A stretch of DNA of 63,924 bases. Origin: Pyrinomonadaceae bacterium (lineage in GTDB: Bacteria; Acidobacteriota; Blastocatellia; Pyrinomonadales; Pyrinomonadaceae). Position 1 is the stretch's first letter; every line of letters begins with the position of its first letter. A model generated the notes under the pieces. It was not told the DNA's origin and did not search any database. It was given only the letters and a program-made list of their open reading frames with translations. Positions 1 to 8,528 of the stretch are shown one piece after another. Location: NCBI GenBank assembly GCA_022843305.1, contig JALHNX010000004.1, positions 1 to 63,924 of the forward strand, written 5' to 3'. A program made the translations under genes and the position numbers.

Positions 1-112
1 CGTCCGCTTCACCAACGACTGAAAAACAGGAATTTTCCTGAATGACATCTTTTAAACCGCGCCGAAAAATCGGGTGGTCGTCGGCGATTAGAATTTTGAC
101 AGGTGTGTTCAT
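1..112 (-). CDS. Response regulator, N-terminal fragment (cut by window edge)
   Basis: This is the first 37 residues of a response-regulator receiver domain that runs off the left edge. It starts at the ATG on the minus strand at 112 and reads MNTPVKILIADDHPIFRRGL. The ADDHP acidic pair and following FRRGL are typical of the NarL/FixJ family, whose members usually end in a LuxR-type helix-turn-helix (not visible here). It lies 30 bp downstream of the sensor kinase at 143-3130 on the same strand. That kinase has the HisKA_3 type of dimerisation domain normally paired with NarL-type regulators, so the two probably form one phosphorelay. The output domain is outside the window. Confidence 0.85.
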   Translation of the reverse strand, partial: MNTPVKILIADDHPIFRRGLKDVIQENSCFSVVGEAD

Positions 113-142
113 AATCAAAAAAAACGACTGGAGCGGGAGGCA

Positions 143-3130
143 TCAAATCTTTACCAAAAAAGTAACGCTTGTGCCTTCATCTTTGACCGAGTTCACTTCA
201 ATCTTTCCGCCCAGAATTCTTGCTCTTTCAGTCATTCCGGTTAAGCCGAAACCGCTGTGTTTTGATGAAGGCGAATTCTGCTCGAAGCCTTTGCCGTTAT
301 CCCAGACCAGCAGCCGCAGTTCATCGCCGGCGCGCCGGACGGAAACGCCCGCTTCCGATGCGCCGGAGTGTTTCAAAATATTGTTGGCGGCTTCCTGCAC
401 GATGCGGTAAAAATTGATTTCCGCTTCGCGCGGAAAAAAGTTTTCAAGCCCGTCAATCTGCGCCGTAAAGTTAATGCCGGACGAATCGAAAACCCGTTCG
501 AGCATCGCTTCGACCGCTTTCGTCAAACCGAGCCGGTCAAGCTGATAGGGACGCAGGTTGTAGGCGATTTCGCGCACTTCGTCAATCGCGGCAGAAACGG
601 TTTCCGAAATTTCGCTAAATTGTTTTTCCGTCTTTTGATCGGACGGATTTTTCAGCCCGATGTGCGCCCAGTTTTTGATAACGAGCAAATCCTGTCCCAG
701 GGAATCGTGCAGTTCGGCGGCGATGCGCTGGCGTTCCCGTTCCTGCGATTCGAGGAGCTTGCGGGAAAATTCTTCCTGCGCGGCGCGTTTTGCTTCGAGA
801 TTTTTGATGCGGCGATTAAAGGCGAAAAAGAGCAGCCCGCCAAACAGCAAAACTGACAAACCGATAAACCGGAATGTGCGGTAAAATGGGGGTTTGACCC
901 TGATTTTAAGGTTTGCACCCGTCTCGTTCCAAACGCCGTCCGCATTTGCCGCCGAAACTCTGAAAACGTATTCGCCCGGCGGCAGATGCGTAAAAAAAGC
1001 CGTCCGGCGCGTTCCCGTTTCAACCCAATCCGCGTCCAAACCGTCGAGCTTGTATTTGAATCTGATCTGCTCGGGTTTATCAAAGCTTAAGCCCGCGTAA
1101 TTTATTTCGAGCGAATTATGTTCGGGCGTGATTTCGATGTCGCCGCACGGTACGTCGGCGCGATCGCGAAGGCAATTTTCGATGACGACTTTCGGCGATT
1201 GATCATTGACGGGCAAAAGACGCGGATTGATGATCGCTACGCCTTTTTGCGTCGGAAACCAGAGCGTGCCGTCGCGTTTCGATTTGAAACCTGCGGGCGA
1301 CACGCCGCCGTTGCATTCCGCGTCGAGCATTCCGTCTTTCACGCCGTAAGCGACGCTCGTCACTGATTGAATCTTCCCGTCGGCGAAATGATTTAATTCC
1401 TGACGGCTGACGCGGTAAACTCCGCGGTTCGACGAAATCCAGAACCGCCCGAAATCGTCTTCGAGAATCTGAAACGCGCCGTTGTCGTGCAAGCCGTTGG
1501 CAGCCCGAATCGCCGCAAAACGCCCGTCTTTCAATCGCGTGATGCCATTGTCAAAGCTGCCGAACCAGAGCGTGCCGTCTGCGTCTTGCGTTATCGAACG
1601 AACGTGATTTCCCGAAAGACCGTCGGCTTCGGTGAAAATTGTAAACGCGCCGTTTTCGTATTTCGCCAGCCCGTTTGAAGTTCCGATCCAAAGCGTTCCA
1701 TGGCGGTCAAAATGCAGATTATAAATTCCGCCCGGCAAGCCGTCGGCTTTTGTGAAAATGCGGGTTTCGCCGTCCGATACCCGCCGCAGCTCGCCGTCTT
1801 CCGTGCCGAGCCAGATTGCGCCCGCGCGATCCTCGGTGATTGCGCGGTAAACTTTTCCCGTGTCGGCGATTTTCTTGAATTTTCCGTTTTCGATGACACC
1901 GAAATAATTATGCGAGCCAACCCAAATCGCGCCGTCGCGGTCTTCAAAAAGCGCGGTGAACAAACTTCCGCTTGTCGGAATTTCACTAAAAGTTTCGTTT
2001 TCGTATTTGGTTAGACCCGCTTTGGAAAGCCACGCACCGATCAGGATCGCACCGTCACGCGTTTCCAAAAGCGGGTAAATATTGTCGCCCGTCAACCCGT
2101 TAGCGGTCGAGAAAGTATTGATGATTTGAGGGCTGAACCGCGCCAGACCGTTTTCCGTGCCAGCCCAGATTCCGCCCTCGCCATCTTCGGCAAAGTCGTG
2201 AAAACCGTTGCCCGGCAAGCCGTTTTTTTCTTTCGTCAAAAGTCGGAACTCGCCGCCGCTGTAAATTGCCAGCCCGCCGCTTCGCCCGCCGAACCAAAGA
2301 TTGCCTTTGGAATCTTCAAAAATGCTGACGGTGTAGCCGCCGGGTTGTCCGGGTTTGTTAAATTTGCCGGGTATTTCGTCTTTGGTCGTGAAAACGTCCG
2401 TTTTACCGTCCCGAAAACGCAGCAGATGAAACGCGCCCGCGCCCGCCAGCCAGAGATTTCCCGCGCGGTCACAAAAAGGATGGTGAAAATTGAGCTGCGA
2501 AAGTTCATTCGGAATCTGAAAAACTTCTTCCCGCTCTTTCGTGAAGCGGCGTATTTTATCGCCTTGCCTAATCCAGACCGCGCCCGTGTTGTCGAGCAGC
2601 GGAATGTTTTTTTCGTCAACGGGCAACCGGACAAAATCTTCCGCGACGAAACTTTCGCCCTCAAAACGCGCTGCGCCTTTGGCGGTGGCAACGCGCAGTA
2701 AATTTTCGGATTCAATGAAAACAAGCTGCGTGATTTGTTCGTCCGGCAAACCGTCTGCGGTCGTATAATTTTTGAAAAAGCCGGCTTTATAGCGAATCAG
2801 CCCGCGATTCCCGCCGCTCATCCAAAGGCTTCCGTCAGACGTTTCAACCAGAAGGTCGAGCCGGTTGGTCGGCAAATTTTTTGTGTTGGCAGTATTGAAA
2901 ACCGTAAAGCGCACGCCGTCAAATCGCGCTAAACCGTCGTCGGTTGCCGCCCAAATGTAGCCGTCACGCGTCTGCGTCACCGATTTGACGATCTTATACG
3001 GTAAGCCCTGCTCGGTCGTCCAATTTTCGATATGGTATTGCGCCGAAGTGAGAACTGAAAAAAGTAAAATCAAGCAGACGCTTGCGAACAAACGAAACAG
3101 GCTGGATAAAATTTTCCGGCACGAAATCAT
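143..3130 (-). CDS. Sensor histidine kinase with periplasmic beta-propeller (Reg_prop) sensor
   Basis: A 995-residue membrane sensor kinase. A signal peptide (residues 1-30, ending near SAQ) precedes about 600 residues of repeated blade motifs such as W-x-G-T/S-x-x-G-L and GLPxxxI, which are Reg_prop repeats forming two propellers. A Y_Y_Y-type beta-sandwich (about 680-755) follows, then one membrane segment (about 765-785). The cytoplasmic part carries a HisKA_3 domain with the phospho-acceptor His808 in the AELHDSLGQ motif, and a HATPase domain with NILKHS and GxGF/GLTGM boxes. The ligand is unknown; related Bacteroidetes proteins sense polysaccharides. The partner is the NarL-type regulator fragment downstream. 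The start is supported by the signal peptide immediately after ATG. Confidence 0.93.
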   Translation of the reverse strand: MISCRKILSSLFRLFASVCLILLFSVLTSAQYHIENWTTEQGLPYKIVKSVTQTRDGYIWAATDDGLARFDGVRFTVFNTANTKNLPTNRLDLLVETSDGSLWMSGGNRGLIRYKAGFFKNYTTADGLPDEQITQLVFIESENLLRVATAKGAARFEGESFVAEDFVRLPVDEKNIPLLDNTGAVWIRQGDKIRRFTKEREEVFQIPNELSQLNFHHPFCDRAGNLWLAGAGAFHLLRFRDGKTDVFTTKDEIPGKFNKPGQPGGYTVSIFEDSKGNLWFGGRSGGLAIYSGGEFRLLTKEKNGLPGNGFHDFAEDGEGGIWAGTENGLARFSPQIINTFSTANGLTGDNIYPLLETRDGAILIGAWLSKAGLTKYENETFSEIPTSGSLFTALFEDRDGAIWVGSHNYFGVIENGKFKKIADTGKVYRAITEDRAGAIWLGTEDGELRRVSDGETRIFTKADGLPGGIYNLHFDRHGTLWIGTSNGLAKYENGAFTIFTEADGLSGNHVRSITQDADGTLWFGSFDNGITRLKDGRFAAIRAANGLHDNGAFQILEDDFGRFWISSNRGVYRVSRQELNHFADGKIQSVTSVAYGVKDGMLDAECNGGVSPAGFKSKRDGTLWFPTQKGVAIINPRLLPVNDQSPKVVIENCLRDRADVPCGDIEITPEHNSLEINYAGLSFDKPEQIRFKYKLDGLDADWVETGTRRTAFFTHLPPGEYVFRVSAANADGVWNETGANLKIRVKPPFYRTFRFIGLSVLLFGGLLFFAFNRRIKNLEAKRAAQEEFSRKLLESQERERQRIAAELHDSLGQDLLVIKNWAHIGLKNPSDQKTEKQFSEISETVSAAIDEVREIAYNLRPYQLDRLGLTKAVEAMLERVFDSSGINFTAQIDGLENFFPREAEINFYRIVQEAANNILKHSGASEAGVSVRRAGDELRLLVWDNGKGFEQNSPSSKHSGFGLTGMTERARILGGKIEVNSVKDEGTSVTFLVKI

Positions 3131-3158
3131 TTAGGGTTAATGCCTCTTATAACAGTGC

Positions 3159-3187
3159 AATATAAGTGAATTTTGGTGTAAAGACAA
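3159..3187 (-). promoter_or_regulatory. Candidate sigma-70 promoter of the sensor kinase
   Basis: On the minus strand TTGTCT (3187-3182) and TATATT (3164-3159) are separated by exactly 17 bp, about 30 bp upstream of the kinase start codon. Identified by eye only. Confidence 0.4.
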
Positions 3188-3336
3188 GAAAAGTTCTGAT
3201 GTTTGCACCTGCTTGATGTCTAAAATCGTCTTTTCATTTTTCTTCCCCTGCTTTTTATTCTTTATCTTCTTAAATATTTCGTTAAAAAACGTCTTATGTT
3301 CGGTTAAACATAGACCGAAAACTAAAAGGGGCATCA

Positions 3337-3365
3337 TTGCCACAGAATTTTTTGTTTTTGATATA
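3337..3365 (+). promoter_or_regulatory. Candidate promoter of rarA with a very short leader
   Basis: TTGCCA (3337-3342) and GATATA (3360-3365) are spaced by 17 bp. Transcription would begin only a few bases before the ATG at 3377, and no Shine-Dalgarno sequence is visible, so the message could be nearly leaderless. Confidence 0.3.
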
Positions 3366-3376
3366 GTTAAAAAAAT

Positions 3377-4516
3377 ATGCAGCCGCTGGCAAATCAGATT
3401 CGTCCGCAAAATCTGGCGGAATACGTCGGGCAGAAACATCTCGTCGGCGAAGGGAAACCGCTGCGGCTCGCCATCGAGCAGGGTCATATTTTTTCGTTCA
3501 TCCTGTGGGGCACGCCCGGAACCGGCAAAACGACGCTCGCACGGATTTACGCGAATGCGATAAACGCCGAGATTTTCGAGCTTTCGGCAGTTTCCGCCGG
3601 CAAGGAGGACATCCGCAAGATCATCGCCAAACCGCGCGAAACGGGTCGCCCGAAGGTTTTGTTTCTGGACGAAATTCACCGCTTCAATAAAGCACAGCAG
3701 GATTTTTTGCTGCCGTTCGTCGAGTCGGGCGAACTCGTCCTGATCGGCGCGACGACCGAGAATCCGAGTTTCGAAGTGATTCCGGCACTTTTATCGCGTC
3801 TGCGCGTTTTCGTGCTGGAAGAATTGACCGAAGCGGATATGTCGGAAATTATTGACCGCACGGATTTTAAATTGGACAAAGAAGCGAAAGATTGGCTGAC
3901 CCGGATGGCGAACGGCGACGCGCGGCAGGCGATTACAATGCTCGAAAACACCGGAAGGCTTTATGACGAAATAAACATCGAAACCTTAAAAGAAACTCTG
4001 CAGTCGAAATTTCTGCGCTACGACAAACAGGGCGAAGAGCATTATAACGTCATCAGCGCTTTCATCAAATCAATGCGCGCCTCGCAGGCGGACGCGGCAA
4101 TTTATTATCTGGCGCGGATGATCGAAGCGGGCGAAGACCCGAAATTCATCGCGCGGCGGATGGTGATTTTCGCGTCGGAAGACATCGGGCTGGCAGTTCC
4201 GACGGCTTTGGTCGTGGCAAACGCCGTTTTTCGCGCGGTCGAGACGGTCGGTTTGCCGGAAGCCGGAATAAACCTCGCGCATGGCGTCGCGTATTTGTCG
4301 AACTGCGCGAAAGATAGAAGCGCGTATGACGCTTATAAAACCGCGCTCGACGATGCACGAAAACACGGCAATCTGCCCGTGCCGCTGAATTTGCGAAACG
4401 CGCCGACCAAACTAATGAAAAATCTCGGTTACGGCGAAGGCTACGAAAAATATTCGGCGGAAGATTATCTGCCGAAAAAGCTGAAAGGCAAAAAATATCT
4501 GAAACCGAAAAAGTAA
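3377..4516 (+). CDS. rarA: Replication-associated recombination protein A (MgsA/WRNIP1 family AAA+ ATPase)
   Basis: A 379-residue AAA+ ATPase that acts at stalled replication forks and interacts with single-strand-binding protein in characterised homologues. Walker A is GTPGTGKT (residues 45-52) and Walker B is LFLDEIHRF (about 95-103), followed by the family-specific sensor region GATTENPSFEV. The C-terminal half contains the conserved tetramerisation region, including ARRMVIFASEDIGLA and GVAYLS. It is somewhat shorter than the usual 430-450 residues because the N-terminal PIP-like extension is missing; the protein begins directly with the MQPLANQIRP conserved block. It is divergent from the sensor kinase, and the next gene downstream is separated by 76 bp. 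Confidence 0.95.
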   Translation: MQPLANQIRPQNLAEYVGQKHLVGEGKPLRLAIEQGHIFSFILWGTPGTGKTTLARIYANAINAEIFELSAVSAGKEDIRKIIAKPRETGRPKVLFLDEIHRFNKAQQDFLLPFVESGELVLIGATTENPSFEVIPALLSRLRVFVLEELTEADMSEIIDRTDFKLDKEAKDWLTRMANGDARQAITMLENTGRLYDEINIETLKETLQSKFLRYDKQGEEHYNVISAFIKSMRASQADAAIYYLARMIEAGEDPKFIARRMVIFASEDIGLAVPTALVVANAVFRAVETVGLPEAGINLAHGVAYLSNCAKDRSAYDAYKTALDDARKHGNLPVPLNLRNAPTKLMKNLGYGEGYEKYSAEDYLPKKLKGKKYLKPKK

Positions 4517-4592
4517 TTTGAATATTCAAAGGTAATTACCAAATATTTTAGATTTCGAACGTAATTTTAAAACTGAACGGCAAAGGAAAATT

Positions 4593-5792
4593 GTGAAATT
4601 AAAAATAAAACAAACAATCGCGCTCGCGCTCGTTCTTATTTTGAGCGGCGGCGTTTTTGCGCAGACGAATATGACGGAAAACAAACGCCCGCGCGTCCGC
4701 GAAGCGGGATTAAAAATCGGAATTTTGCCGATAGGCGCGTTAAATTCGATCACCGATGTCGCAGGCGTTAAAGTCGGACATACGACGCTCATTCGCGGCG
4801 AGACGATTCGCACGGGCGTGACGGCAATTGTGCCGCACGGCGGAAATCTTTTTCAGGAAAAAGTTCCGGGCGCGATTTTTGTCGGCAACGGATTCGGAAA
4901 ATTGGCGGGTTCGACGCAGGTCAATGAACTCGGCGAAATCGAAACGCCGATTCTTTTAACTTCGACTTTAAGCGTTCCGCGCACCGCCGATTTTTTGCTT
5001 GATTTTATGCTCGGCTTAACGGGCAATGAAAACGTGCAGTCAATCAATCCGCTCGTCGCGGAAACGAACGACGGTTTTCTGAACGACATTCGCGGGCGGC
5101 ATATCACGCAAGCAGACGTTTTCGCAGCACTCAAAAATGCGCAGAATCAAACGGTCGAAGAAGGCGCGATCGGTGCGGGAACGGGAACAATCGCTTTCGG
5201 CTGGAAAGGCGGCATCGGAACTTCGTCGCGCAAAATTCCCGCCGCGCTCGGCGGTTACACGGTCGGCGTTCTCGTCCAGACGAATTTCGGCGGCGTGCTT
5301 TCAATTGACGGCGCGCCGGTCGGCATCGAACTCGGAAAATATTATTTAAAAGACGCGATTGAACGGGAAAATAAAACGACTTCAAAAAACAAAAACGATT
5401 TAAATGACACGGCGGACGGCTCGATCATCATCGTCATTGCGACGGATGCGCCGATTGACGCGCGGCAATTGAAAAGAATGGCGGCACGTTCGATGAGCGG
5501 TCTGGCGCGGACGGGTTCGGCAATGACCAACGGCAGCGGCGATTACGCAATCGCTTTCTCGACCGCGCCCGATGTTCGTGTCAGAATGGGCGAAAATCTG
5601 CGCAACGTCAAACTTTTGTCGAACGATGCGATGTCGCCGCTTTTTCTCGCCGTTATCGAAGCGACCGAAGAAGCGATTTACAATTCAATGTTTCGCGCAA
5701 CGACAATAAAAGGCAAAGAAAACCGCACGGTCGAGGCTTTGCCGATTGACGAAACGCTGAAAATTCTTCGCCGGTATAACAAGATCAGATAA
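4593..5792 (+). CDS. Secreted P1-family peptidase (DmpA/BapA-type aminopeptidase)
   Basis: A 399-residue exported Ntn-hydrolase-fold peptidase of MEROPS family P1 (D-aminopeptidase DmpA, beta-peptidyl aminopeptidase BapA). The start is GTG, preceded by AAAGGA, and gives a clear signal peptide ending at VFAQ. Conserved blocks include ITDVAGVKVGHTT, GAIFVGNGFGKLAG, IGAGTGTIAFGWKGGIG and VLVQTNFGG. The family self-cleaves between Gly and Ser to expose the nucleophile; here the pair is Gly276-Ser277 in DGSIIIVIATDAP. Substrate cannot be read from sequence. The gene appears monocistronic, ending just before a repeat-rich spacer. Confidence 0.92.
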   Translation: MKLKIKQTIALALVLILSGGVFAQTNMTENKRPRVREAGLKIGILPIGALNSITDVAGVKVGHTTLIRGETIRTGVTAIVPHGGNLFQEKVPGAIFVGNGFGKLAGSTQVNELGEIETPILLTSTLSVPRTADFLLDFMLGLTGNENVQSINPLVAETNDGFLNDIRGRHITQADVFAALKNAQNQTVEEGAIGAGTGTIAFGWKGGIGTSSRKIPAALGGYTVGVLVQTNFGGVLSIDGAPVGIELGKYYLKDAIERENKTTSKNKNDLNDTADGSIIIVIATDAPIDARQLKRMAARSMSGLARTGSAMTNGSGDYAIAFSTAPDVRVRMGENLRNVKLLSNDAMSPLFLAVIEATEEAIYNSMFRATTIKGKENRTVEALPIDETLKILRRYNKIR

Positions 5793-5936
5793 AGATTCAA
5801 GATTCAAGATTTAGAGCAATTTAAGATCAGTTTATGGCAAAAAGTACAACAAACCTCAGTTTGTTGCCCGCGCTGCAGATGGCGATCACTCAGCAACAAA
5901 CTGAAGTTTGTTGTACATCCTTTTAAAATCCGCTCT
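5793..5936. repeat. Nested inverted repeat spacer
   Basis: Two units are nested here. Arms 5844-5866 and 5894-5916 are reverse complements at 22 of 23 positions, and each arm is itself a small palindrome built from CAACAAAC and GTTTGTTG. Outside these, TTAGAGC (5811-5817) pairs with GCTCTAA (5932-5938). The word GATTCAA is repeated at 5794-5810 and again in the adjoining terminator-like hairpin. Confidence 0.8.
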
Positions 5937-5979
5937 AAGATTCAAGATTCAAGAACAAACTTGAATCTTGAATCTTTTT
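5937..5979 (+). terminator. Hairpin with T-run, probable terminator
   Basis: A perfect 17-bp inverted repeat (5937-5953 with 5960-5976; word AGATTCA repeated) has a 6-nt loop and is followed by TTT. It would end transcription of the peptidase gene. It belongs to the word-type repeats seen in many spacers of this window. Confidence 0.55.
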
Positions 5980-6063
5980 GTCGAATTTTTTGTCACAAAT
6001 TTTTGCGCGTTGGTGTTCTCCTTATGTCTGCAGTTAAAAACACATTTTTCAAGGAGAGCTTTT

Positions 6064-6996
6064 ATGTCAAAAATTTCAAAAACTTTATTCCGTTCATTTT
6101 TAGCTTTAATAATTATCGTCATCGGAAACTATGTCATCGTCGCGCAAAACACTCTGACCGGCGAATGCCGTGCCGATGTGAGAGCCGAGAAAGCCGATAA
6201 AACCGACAAAATTCAACTGTCGTTTTCGCGCAGCAGCGAAAAAGGCGGTCGCAATAATATGAGTTCGGGGTTTGCCTATTCCGATCTGAAAGGCTTGACC
6301 CGCGAACAGGCTTTGGCGGGCGGTCAGATTCGTTTCAGTCTCGAACGCGAAGCCGGCACAATCGTCTGTGATGCGAATTTTGTCAATGGTAAAGGCACGG
6401 GAACTTTTATTTTTACCGCGAACCGGAGCTTTGTTGACGCGATGAAGTCGCGCGGTTTCGATTTTGAAAAATCCGATTCGAAATACGGCGATGAAGACAA
6501 CGTGGTAAACCGCCTGTTCGCCGCGACGACTTTAAATGTCACGACCGCTTTAGCGGACGATCTGCTGTCGGCGAACTTCGGCAAACTGGACACGGGCGAT
6601 CTTTTCAAAGCCGCGATCTTTAAGGTTGACGGCAAATTCGCGCGTGAAATGAAAGAAACCGGCTTTAAAAATCTGACGTTTGAAGATTTGGTCAAAGCGC
6701 GGATTTTCAAGATTGATGCCGAATACGTCCGCAGCGTTGCGGCGATGGGCTTCGCGGACGAACCGTTCGAAACGCTCGTCAAGATGCGCATTTTCAAGAT
6801 CACGCCCGAATTCATCTCGGAAGTCCGCAACGAAGGCTTTTCAAATCTCGAGATCGAACAGCTCGTGAAAATGAAAATCTTCAAAATTGACGGCGAATTC
6901 ATCCGTCAGGCACGCAGCGAAGGCGTTCCGATGGATGTCGAAAAACTCGTCCAAAAACGCATCGGCGTTTATCGCGTGAAAAAAGAAGTTTATTAA
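6064..6996 (+). CDS. Exported protein with five 29-residue tandem repeats
   Basis: A 310-residue protein of unknown function. The ATG at 6064 is preceded by a good ribosome site AAGGAGAG (6051-6058), so an upstream in-frame ATG at 5968, lying in the terminator hairpin, was rejected. Residues 1-28 form a signal peptide or membrane anchor ending VAQ. Residues 156-300 hold five repeats with an exact period of 29, following IFKID-x-EF-(6)-GF-x-NL-x(3)-LVKMR; their register is set by IFKV185, IFKI214, IFKI243 and IFKI272. Such helical repeats also occur beside M56/BlaR1-type proteins in related bacteria, from memory. A binding or scaffold role at the envelope is plausible but unproven. Confidence 0.8.
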   Translation: MSKISKTLFRSFLALIIIVIGNYVIVAQNTLTGECRADVRAEKADKTDKIQLSFSRSSEKGGRNNMSSGFAYSDLKGLTREQALAGGQIRFSLEREAGTIVCDANFVNGKGTGTFIFTANRSFVDAMKSRGFDFEKSDSKYGDEDNVVNRLFAATTLNVTTALADDLLSANFGKLDTGDLFKAAIFKVDGKFAREMKETGFKNLTFEDLVKARIFKIDAEYVRSVAAMGFADEPFETLVKMRIFKITPEFISEVRNEGFSNLEIEQLVKMKIFKIDGEFIRQARSEGVPMDVEKLVQKRIGVYRVKKEVY

Positions 6997-7004
6997 AAGA
7001 ATAA

Positions 7005-7034
7005 GTCAGAACCGCCTGCGGTAGCGGGCGGGTA
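7005..7034 (+). repeat. REP sequence copy 1 (RAYT-associated)
   Basis: This is a 30-bp sequence identical to copies at 7183-7212 and (inverted) 7742-7771. It contains a hairpin CCGCCTGC-GGTA-GCGGGCGG with one G.T pair. It is the outlying copy, 178 bp from the RAYT unit. Confidence 0.85.
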
Positions 7035-7145
7035 GCAAATCCCCCGCGAATGATAAATTTTGCGCCGCTCGATTATTTATTAGACAGGTGTTGTTATTTT
7101 GGAATGATAATTTATAGTTGAAAACGCAGGAATTTATAATCGCTG

Positions 7146-7176
7146 AAAAGGAGAAAGAAAAATCTTTCTCCTTTTT
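7146..7176. terminator. Strong bidirectional terminator-like hairpin
   Basis: AAAAGGAGAAAGA (7146-7158) pairs perfectly with TCTTTCTCCTTTT (7163-7175) around a 4-nt A loop. A-rich and T-rich flanks suit termination in both directions. It lies between the 29-residue-repeat gene and the converging transposase gene. Confidence 0.7.
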
Positions 7177-7182
7177 GCTGGG

Positions 7183-7212
7183 GTCAGAACCGCCTGCGGT
7201 AGCGGGCGGGTA
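7183..7212 (+). repeat. REP sequence copy 2, left boundary of RAYT unit
   Basis: Identical over 30 bp to copy 1 and the inverse of copy 3. It ends 8 bp from the transposase stop codon. Confidence 0.9.
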
Positions 7213-7220
7213 AATCTTTC

Positions 7221-7730
7221 TCAGTCAAAATCAGGCAATTCATGACCTTGCCCGTTAAATACATAATCAATCGCCAATCCGACGCTGTGTTCATTCCACA
7301 AACGCCGCTTACTTCCTTTATCTGCCCAAGGACTGTTCGTTTTGTTCCAACACCCGTCTTCGCGCATTTGTCTGGTCGCGTTTGCCTTAAAAGCATTAAG
7401 CGTCGAATCGGGCGATTTTGTGCCGATTTTAACGCCCGTGTGAACGTGATTAGTCCGCACATTAATTGCTTCTAAAATCCATCGGCGTTTCTCACAGGTT
7501 TCCCGAATTGCTTTCTCAACCGAGATTCGTTGCTCGGCTTTCAGCAAAACGGGTTCACCTTTGAGAGTATTTACATTGTGACGCTGCCATTTTTTATCGG
7601 GTGCGATAAACGGGGATTTATAAACATTTCGAAAACGGTCGATCGAACCGCGTTCGTCGCCGTGAAGCCACGTTCCGTAAGTGCGAAAGGTGATCAAGTA
7701 AGCTATTGGAATATCTGTATCGTTCCACAT
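7221..7730 (-). mobile_element. REP-associated tyrosine transposase (RAYT, Y1/HUH family)
   Basis: A 169-residue single-domain HUH nuclease related to IS200/IS605 TnpA. The metal-binding pair is His95 and His97 in NHVHTGVKI, and the candidate catalytic tyrosine is Tyr156 in GLAIDYVFN. The N-terminal YLITFRTYGTWLHGD is a recognisable RAYT signature. The gene is bracketed by inverted copies of a 30-bp REP (7183-7212 and 7742-7771), with only 8 and 11 bp between gene and repeats, making a compact 589-bp unit. RAYTs are normally single-copy, domesticated enzymes that spread REP sequences rather than themselves. The unit abuts the yceH stop codon. The reading frame is intact. Confidence 0.88.
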
Positions 7731-7741
7731 ATCGAAAAATT

Positions 7742-7771
7742 TACCCGCCCGCTACCGCAGGCGGTTCTGAC
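7742..7771 (-). repeat. REP sequence copy 3 (inverted), right boundary of RAYT unit
   Basis: Exact reverse complement of copies 1 and 2. It lies 11 bp upstream of the RAYT start and 5 bp from the yceH stop codon. Confidence 0.9.
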
Positions 7772-7776
7772 CCGCG

Positions 7777-8424
7777 TTATTCAAACTGCTTCTTGAAATC
7801 CTCAAATTCTTGTTTAAACAAACTCAATTCATTTTTCAAACTTTCCAATTCCTGTTCGAGCCGTTCGACGCGCTCGTCGTTTGCCGAACTTCTCGAAACG
7901 CTTCTTTCGGGCGGCGTGTAAGATGTCACTTCGCCGCACAGAAGATGCGCGTAACGCGATTCTTTTTGTCCGGGCGCGCGTTCGAGCCGTGTAATTAACG
8001 GCTCTTCGCGCTTCATCAAATTTTCGAGCGTTTCGTTGACATCATTTAAATCGCGAAAATCATAAAGCCTGCCGGTGCGCTCTTTTATTTCGCCGATGGT
8101 TTGCGGTCCGCGCAGCATCAGGACACACATCACGGCGGTTTCCGACGGTTCGAGTTCGTAAACCTGCGGCAGAATATGTTTGTATTTCGGGACACGCGAA
8201 GTGCTTCCGTAGAAAACATAGACGATATTTTTGTCGCGCAAATCTTCCAAGGAGCGCGAAACGGTCGCTTCGTCGAAACTGACAACGGGTTCGCGGTTCG
8301 TTTTCTGGTTGCAGGCGGCAATCAGCGCATTCATCGTCAAAGGATAATATTCGGGCGTGGTCAGTTGTTTTTCGACCAGCGCACCGACGATTCGGGCTTC
8401 GGTTTCGGTTAATTTTCCGCTCAT
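7777..8424 (-). CDS. yceH: YceH family protein (UPF0502/DUF480)
   Basis: A 215-residue member of the YceH family, which is widespread and has tandem winged-helix folds; its function is unsettled. The conserved start is MSGKLTETEARIVGALVEKQ, giving the ATG at 8424. An upstream in-frame start would translate the (TCTGAAA)n repeat and was rejected. Family blocks TTPEYYPLTMNALIAACNQK and FDEATVSRSLEDL are present. The C-terminal 35 residues are a short coiled coil (VERLEQELESLKNELSLF), common in the family. The gene ends 5 bp before the RAYT/REP unit and is divergent from the exonuclease gene at 8529. Confidence 0.92.
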   Translation of the reverse strand: MSGKLTETEARIVGALVEKQLTTPEYYPLTMNALIAACNQKTNREPVVSFDEATVSRSLEDLRDKNIVYVFYGSTSRVPKYKHILPQVYELEPSETAVMCVLMLRGPQTIGEIKERTGRLYDFRDLNDVNETLENLMKREEPLITRLERAPGQKESRYAHLLCGEVTSYTPPERSVSRSSANDERVERLEQELESLKNELSLFKQEFEDFKKQFE

Positions 8425-8470
8425 ATTTTCGTTTGATAGAATATAGCAAAATTTGCGAAAACGCGAAACG

Positions 8471-8510
8471 AATCTGAAATCTGAAATCTGAAATCTGAAA
8501 TCTGAAATCG
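8471..8510. repeat. 7-bp tandem repeat (TCTGAAA)n
   Basis: About five direct copies of TCTGAAA lie in the divergent spacer between yceH and the exonuclease gene, a class of low-complexity word repeat seen repeatedly in this window. Confidence 0.9.
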
Positions 8511-8528
8511 TTTGATACAATTTAAAAC

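Noticed and set aside
2126-2701. 191-residue frame opposite the sensor kinase
   Set aside because: Antisense shadow within the beta-propeller repeats; no recognisable protein features.
3137-3679. 180-residue minus-strand frame over the rarA start
   Set aside because: It overlaps the rarA N-terminus and its promoter region and has no family features; rarA is certain.
5968-6063. Upstream ATG for the 29-residue-repeat protein
   Set aside because: It lies within the terminator hairpin, while the ATG at 6064 has a good ribosome site and a signal peptide.
8471-8510. CRISPR-like direct repeats
   Set aside because: The unit is only 7 bp with no unique spacers; it is a simple tandem repeat. No CRISPR array or cas gene was found in the window.
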